Source of the DNA: Clostridiales bacterium
Lineage (GTDB): Bacteria; Bacillota; Clostridia; Lachnospirales; Lachnospiraceae
NCBI GenBank assembly: GCA_015655565.1
Contig: JAATEU010000183.1
Span: 1-16,811, forward strand
Length of the DNA stretch: 16,811 nt
Reading direction: 5' to 3'
Shown: piece by piece, positions 14,178 to 16,811 of the stretch
How the letters are laid out: the number at the start of each line of letters is the position of its first letter
Numbering within the stretch: position 1 is the stretch's first letter
Made by a program: the position numbers and the translations under genes
Notes under the pieces: model-generated
Told to the model about the DNA's origin: nothing
Database searches by the model: none
Seen by the model: only the letters and a program-made list of their open reading frames with translations

Positions 14178-15035
14178 ATGGAAAATCATATAGAGGTTGA
14201 AAGAAGTATTATAAAAAGATTCCGCAAAGAAATATGGAGGAAATTCATTACAGCGGTGAATGACTATCAGCTGATTATGGAAGGCGATAAGATAGCCGTA
14301 TGTATTTCAGGCGGGAAGGATTCCATGCTGCTGGCCAAATGCATGCAGGAGCTGCAAAGACATGAGAAAATGAAATTTGATTGAGTATTCCTGGTCATGA
14401 ATCCCGGTTACAATTCTTATAATAAGCAGATCATTTTAAATAATGCCGAATACTTGGATATTCCCATTCACATGTTTGAAACGGATATTTTTGATATTGT
14501 TGCAACCGTGGAGGAATCTCCCTGTTATCTGTGTGCCAGAATGCGGAGAGGGTATCTTTATAAACATGCCCAGGAACTGGGCTGCAATAAGATTGCCCTG
14601 GGTCATCATTTTGATGACGTGATTGAGACGGTGTTAATGAGCATGTTTTACAACGGACAGATGAAGGGAATGATGCCAAAGCTTCACAGCACCAATTATG
14701 AGGGTATGGAACTAATCAGGCCTTTATATATGGTAAAGGAAGCGGACGTTATTTCCTGGAGGAAATATAATAATCTGGAATTTATCCAATGTGCCTGCCG
14801 TTTTACGGAAAATTGCATGCTGGGTGATAACGGTGGAGGTTCCAAACGTCAGGAAATGAAGGAATTAATAAAGAAATTCAGGCAGACAAGCCCTATTATA
14901 GATATGAATATCTTTCGAAGCATCCATAATGTGAATTTAGATACTGTGATTGGATATCAGAAAAAACAGGTTTCCTATAGTTTCTTAGATGATTATGACA
15001 AAGTTATCCCAGGTGCGCAGGAAGAAACCAGATAA
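14178..15035 (+). pseudogene. ttcA: TtcA-type tRNA thiolation ATPase, interrupted by an in-frame TGA
   Basis: One continuous frame of 285 codons, broken only by TGA at 14382-14384 (codon 69). Before it come the PP-loop SGGKDS (44-49) and the start ATG 14178 with GGGAG ahead. After it the family sequence continues at once with VFLVMNPGYN, then PCYLCARMRRG (Cys116, Cys119), GHHFDD (about 142-147) and QCACRFTENC (Cys205, Cys207, Cys213). TtcA uses ATP and an Fe-S cluster held by three such cysteines to put sulfur on cytidine 32 of tRNA. The codon at the TGA is a non-conserved hydrophobic position (FD-x-VFLVM), so the simplest reading is a recent nonsense change or a sequencing error. The rest looks intact. 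Downstream ATG 14397 has no ribosome site. It lies directly after a cysteine desulfurase, its natural sulfur source. Confidence 0.85.
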
Positions 15036-15117
15036 TGCCCTAAAATGTTGTCGCTATAAAAAGTATAAATAAAAACAATGTATGGAAAAGAATAATTAGG
15101 TAAAAAAGTGAATAATG

Positions 15118-15270
15118 AAGTAAAAAAGAGGACAGTACGTAAGAAAGAAACAGTACATAAGAAAGAAATAATACATTAAAAAAGAGGACTGTACGTAAGA
15201 AATAAGCAGTATATAAGAAAGAGACTGTATGTAAGAAAGATAATACGTAAAAAAGAAATACGTAAGAAAC
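15118..15270. repeat. Degenerate 18-bp tandem repeat between ttcA and queA
   Basis: About eight units follow one another. Unit 1 is ACAGTACGTAAGAAAGAA (15132-15149) and unit 2 ACAGTACATAAGAAAGAA (15150-15167). A 20-base variant is at 15168-15187, then units at 15188-15205, 15206-15223 and 15224-15241. Two shortened units follow to 15270. Each unit holds a TACGTA-like core, and the + strand is almost pure purine between cores. The minus strand gives a spurious hydrophobic frame repeating SYVLFL. A short + frame (GTG 15108 to TAA 15177) would give the basic repeats TVRKKE/TVHKKE but has a poor ribosome site. Confidence 0.8.
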
Positions 15271-15291
15271 AATATACAGGCAGGAGAAGAT

Positions 15292-16317
15292 ATGACGAAG
15301 CAAGAGTTTGATTTTTATTTACCGGAGGAATTAATTGCACAGGATCCCCTGGAGGACCGTTCCAGTTCAAGGCTGCTGGTGCTGGATAAAATCACAGGAG
15401 AGACAGAGCATAAAATATTTAAGGATATTATAGATTACCTGCAGGCAGGCGATTGTTTAGTAATTAACGATACAAAGGTTATTCCTGCCAGACTGATTGG
15501 TGAAAGGGAAGGAACCGGAGCCAGGGTTGAAATCCTGCTTCTTAAAAGGCAGGAAAATGATATATGGGAAGCCCTGGTTAAACCGGGTAAAAAGGCTAGG
15601 GCCGGTACGAAAATCAGCTTTGGAAACGGATTATTGGTGGGTGAAATTGTTCAGCTTGCGGACGAAGGTAACCGGCTGGTGAAGTTTTTCTATGAGGGAA
15701 TTTTTGAAGAAATCTTAGACCAGCTGGGGCAGATGCCTCTTCCGCCCTATATTACACACCAATTAAAGGATAAAAACCGTTACCAGACCGTATATGCCAA
15801 ATATGATGGTTCGGCAGCAGCACCTACGGCAGGGCTGCATTTTACAAAGAAATTATTGGAACAGATTGCAGAAAAAGGAATTATTATAGCCAATGTTACC
15901 CTCCATGTGGGACTTGGGACCTTTCGTCCGGTTAAAGCAGACAACATATTAGAACACCATATGCATTCGGAATTCTACCATATTGAAAAATCGGAAGCGG
16001 AGAAAATTAACCGGACGAAGAAAAATGGCGGCAGAATCCTATGTGTAGGAACCACCAGCTGCAGAACGGTAGAATCTGCCGCAGATGAAAACGGCTTTGT
16101 GAAATACGGCAGCGGGGATACAAAGATATTTATCTATCCCGGATACAAGTTTAAGGTGCTGGACGCATTAATCACTAATTTCCATTTGCCGGAATCCACG
16201 CTTATCATGCTGGTATCAGCCCTTGCAGGCAGGGAAAATGTCCTAAGGGCTTATGAGGTGGCGGTAAGGGAGCGTTATCGTTTCTTCAGCTTTGGGGATG
16301 CCATGCTAATTGTTTAG
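15292..16317 (+). CDS. queA: S-adenosylmethionine:tRNA ribosyltransferase-isomerase
   Basis: A 341-residue cytoplasmic enzyme, typical length for QueA. It transfers and rearranges the ribose part of S-adenosylmethionine onto 7-aminomethyl-7-deazaguanine at tRNA position 34, giving epoxyqueuosine. Family signatures are visible throughout: [12 protein letters not shown] (6-17), [13 protein letters not shown] (56-68), MPLPPYI, the strongly conserved [14 protein letters not shown] segment (here [10 protein letters not shown], near residue 180), [23 protein letters not shown], and [17 protein letters not shown] near the C-terminus. AGGAGAAG (15283-15290) lies just before ATG 15292. It follows the thiolation gene after the tandem repeat. 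No own promoter is obvious, so read-through is likely. No tgt gene is present in the window; it often follows queA, but here a non-coding stretch does. Confidence 0.96.
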   Translation: MTKQEFDFYLPEELIAQDPLEDRSSSRLLVLDKITGETEHKIFKDIIDYLQAGDCLVINDTKVIPARLIGEREGTGARVEILLLKRQENDIWEALVKPGKKARAGTKISFGNGLLVGEIVQLADEGNRLVKFFYEGIFEEILDQLGQMPLPPYITHQLKDKNRYQTVYAKYDGSAAAPTAGLHFTKKLLEQIAEKGIIIANVTLHVGLGTFRPVKADNILEHHMHSEFYHIEKSEAEKINRTKKNGGRILCVGTTSCRTVESAADENGFVKYGSGDTKIFIYPGYKFKVLDALITNFHLPESTLIMLVSALAGRENVLRAYEVAVRERYRFFSFGDAMLIV

Positions 16318-16641
16318 ACATGATTTCTGTGACAATTATAAATGCCGTACTTTATTAAAACTAAATGCCGCCAACACTTGCAGCCTCATCTGGTTATGGT
16401 CATGCAGTGCATATTAATAAAATGAAAGGAGTGCGACATATATTTCCGAGGTCATAATCCAAAGTAACTCTGCTACTATTCCGCCGGCGCGTGCTAACAT
16501 AGTGGCCGTTACACATTCAGAAGTCATAATTCGTTCAAGTTCAGCGAATACTAGAGCGTGTTTGAAGAATGCTTGTGCGGGTTGGGTGTTCTACTTTGTG
16601 GGAAGGTAAGGAGCGATTTTGGGAGCGTAGTGAGGAAATAA
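16318..16641. other. Non-coding stretch after queA, relatively GC-rich, origin unknown
   Basis: No gene is supported on either strand and no clear queA terminator is seen. A weak stem (CACT-T-GCA near 16374 with TGCAGTG near 16404-16410) lies near the start. AAAGGAG near 16424-16430 looks like a ribosome site whose start codon is lost. A CGCCGGCG palindrome (16482-16489) sits in a GC-rich core. GAGGTCATAATCC (16448-16460) and GAAGTCATAATTC (16520-16532) are near-identical (11 of 13). Base composition differs from the neighbours, which suggests a repeat element or an untranslated RNA. Confidence 0.4.
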
Positions 16642-16663
16642 TTATTTGATTGCCATCAAATAA
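16642..16663. promoter_or_regulatory. Perfect 9-bp palindrome on the toxin promoter
   Basis: TTATTTGAT (16642-16650) and ATCAAATAA (16655-16663) are exact inverted repeats around TGCC. They cover the -35 box at 16650-16655. It is either a repressor operator or the stem of a terminator for an upstream transcript. Confidence 0.6.
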
Positions 16664-16678
16664 GCGCTATGCTAAGAT
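16650..16678 (+). promoter_or_regulatory. Extended -10 promoter of the holin-like toxin gene
   Basis: TTGCCA at 16650-16655, 17-base spacer, TAAGAT at 16673-16678 with extended TGC at 16670-16672. The predicted leader to ATG 16738 is about 50 bases. Confidence 0.65.
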
Positions 16679-16712
16679 TATATCTATGGAGTAATCGTGT
16701 ACAGGGTGTTAG

Positions 16713-16729
16713 CCTCCCATGAAGGGAGG
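16713..16729 (+). promoter_or_regulatory. Hairpin that hides the ribosome site of the toxin gene
   Basis: CCTCCC (16713-16718), loop ATGAA, GGGAGG (16724-16729). The right arm is itself the Shine-Dalgarno sequence of ATG 16738, so the folded RNA would block translation. A 12-codon frame (ATG 16719 to TAG 16757) starts in the loop and overlaps the toxin start in another frame. Confidence 0.7.
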
Positions 16730-16737
16730 TGGTGCCG

Positions 16738-16811
16738 ATGAATTATATTACATATAGTGAATTATTTACTTTTGTACTTATGATCATTGCGCTGCTTACC
16801 TATTTAGACAA
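16738..16811 (+). CDS. Small hydrophobic holin-like / type I toxin peptide (3' end outside window)
   Basis: Twenty-four residues are visible, and the frame is still open at the right edge: MNYITYSELF followed by a hydrophobic helix (TFVLMIIALLTYL) and an acidic residue. The order [Y/T]-Y-[S/E]-x-L-x-x-F plus one membrane helix and, usually, a lysine-rich tail is the pattern of the putative holin-like toxins that are abundant in clostridia, and it resembles TxpA/BsrG-type type I toxins. Such peptides damage the membrane when overproduced and are held in check by an antisense RNA. Here the ribosome site is locked in a hairpin and the promoter carries a palindrome. The antisense RNA would be expected to start beyond the right edge. 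Too short for certainty, but spacing, ribosome site and composition all support a gene. Confidence 0.6.
   Translation, partial: MNYITYSELFTFVLMIIALLTYLD

Noticed and set aside
14382..14384. TGA in the TtcA-type gene as selenocysteine or Trp codon
   Set aside because: The position is not a conserved cysteine in the family (it fits a hydrophobic residue before VFLVM). No convincing SECIS-like stem follows, and no genes of the window use TGA as sense.
15118..15270. CRISPR array
   Set aside because: The 18-bp units are contiguous with no unique spacers, and no cas genes are near. It is a simple tandem repeat.
15040..15370. Two minus-strand frames rich in Leu, Phe and Tyr
   Set aside because: They are translations of the purine-rich tandem repeat in reverse, with no ribosome sites.

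Overview
The window is AT-rich Firmicute DNA. Codon use, strong AGGAGG-type ribosome sites, the families present and a holin-like toxin peptide at the right edge all suggest a Lachnospiraceae-type clostridium (Lachnoclostridium/Anaerocolumna-like). This is inferred from gene content; no 16S or marker search was possible. Every convincing gene lies on the + strand.

Sugar region (1-8600). A GH3 beta-glycosidase, cut by the left edge, is followed by a LacI-family regulator with its own promoter and terminator. After a 560-base gap containing a structured repeat-like element comes an operon: a lipoprotein sugar-binding protein, an attenuating hairpin, two permeases overlapping by one base, a block of four hairpins, and a GH13 oligo-1,6-glucosidase-type enzyme. 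An almost perfect 18-bp palindrome with a central CG lies just downstream of the operon promoter and fits a LacI operator. No transport ATPase is encoded, so a shared MsmX-type ATPase elsewhere is presumed. The layout suggests import of isomalto- or related alpha-glucosides and hydrolysis in the cytoplasm.

Stress/export region (8600-12460). A YtrA-type GntR repressor, an ABC ATPase and an ABC membrane protein form an operon whose promoter carries a YtrA-like operator. Downstream is a 357-residue ORF that joins an ECF sigma factor to a one-helix, anti-sigma-like membrane module. It is preceded by an extended -10 promoter and a leader with a long three-tier stem.

Decay and tRNA-modification region (12460-16320). 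A dihydrofolate reductase remnant sits in a gene-poor stretch. A strong promoter then drives a cysteine desulfurase and a TtcA-type tRNA thiolation gene. The TtcA gene is interrupted by one in-frame TGA. A degenerate 18-bp tandem repeat separates it from queA (queuosine synthesis). Together these genes look like a tRNA-modification cluster.

Right edge (16320-16811). An unusual non-coding stretch leads into a promoter with a palindrome on its -35 box. Next comes a hairpin that hides the ribosome site of a small hydrophobic peptide of the holin-like/type I toxin kind, which runs off the window.
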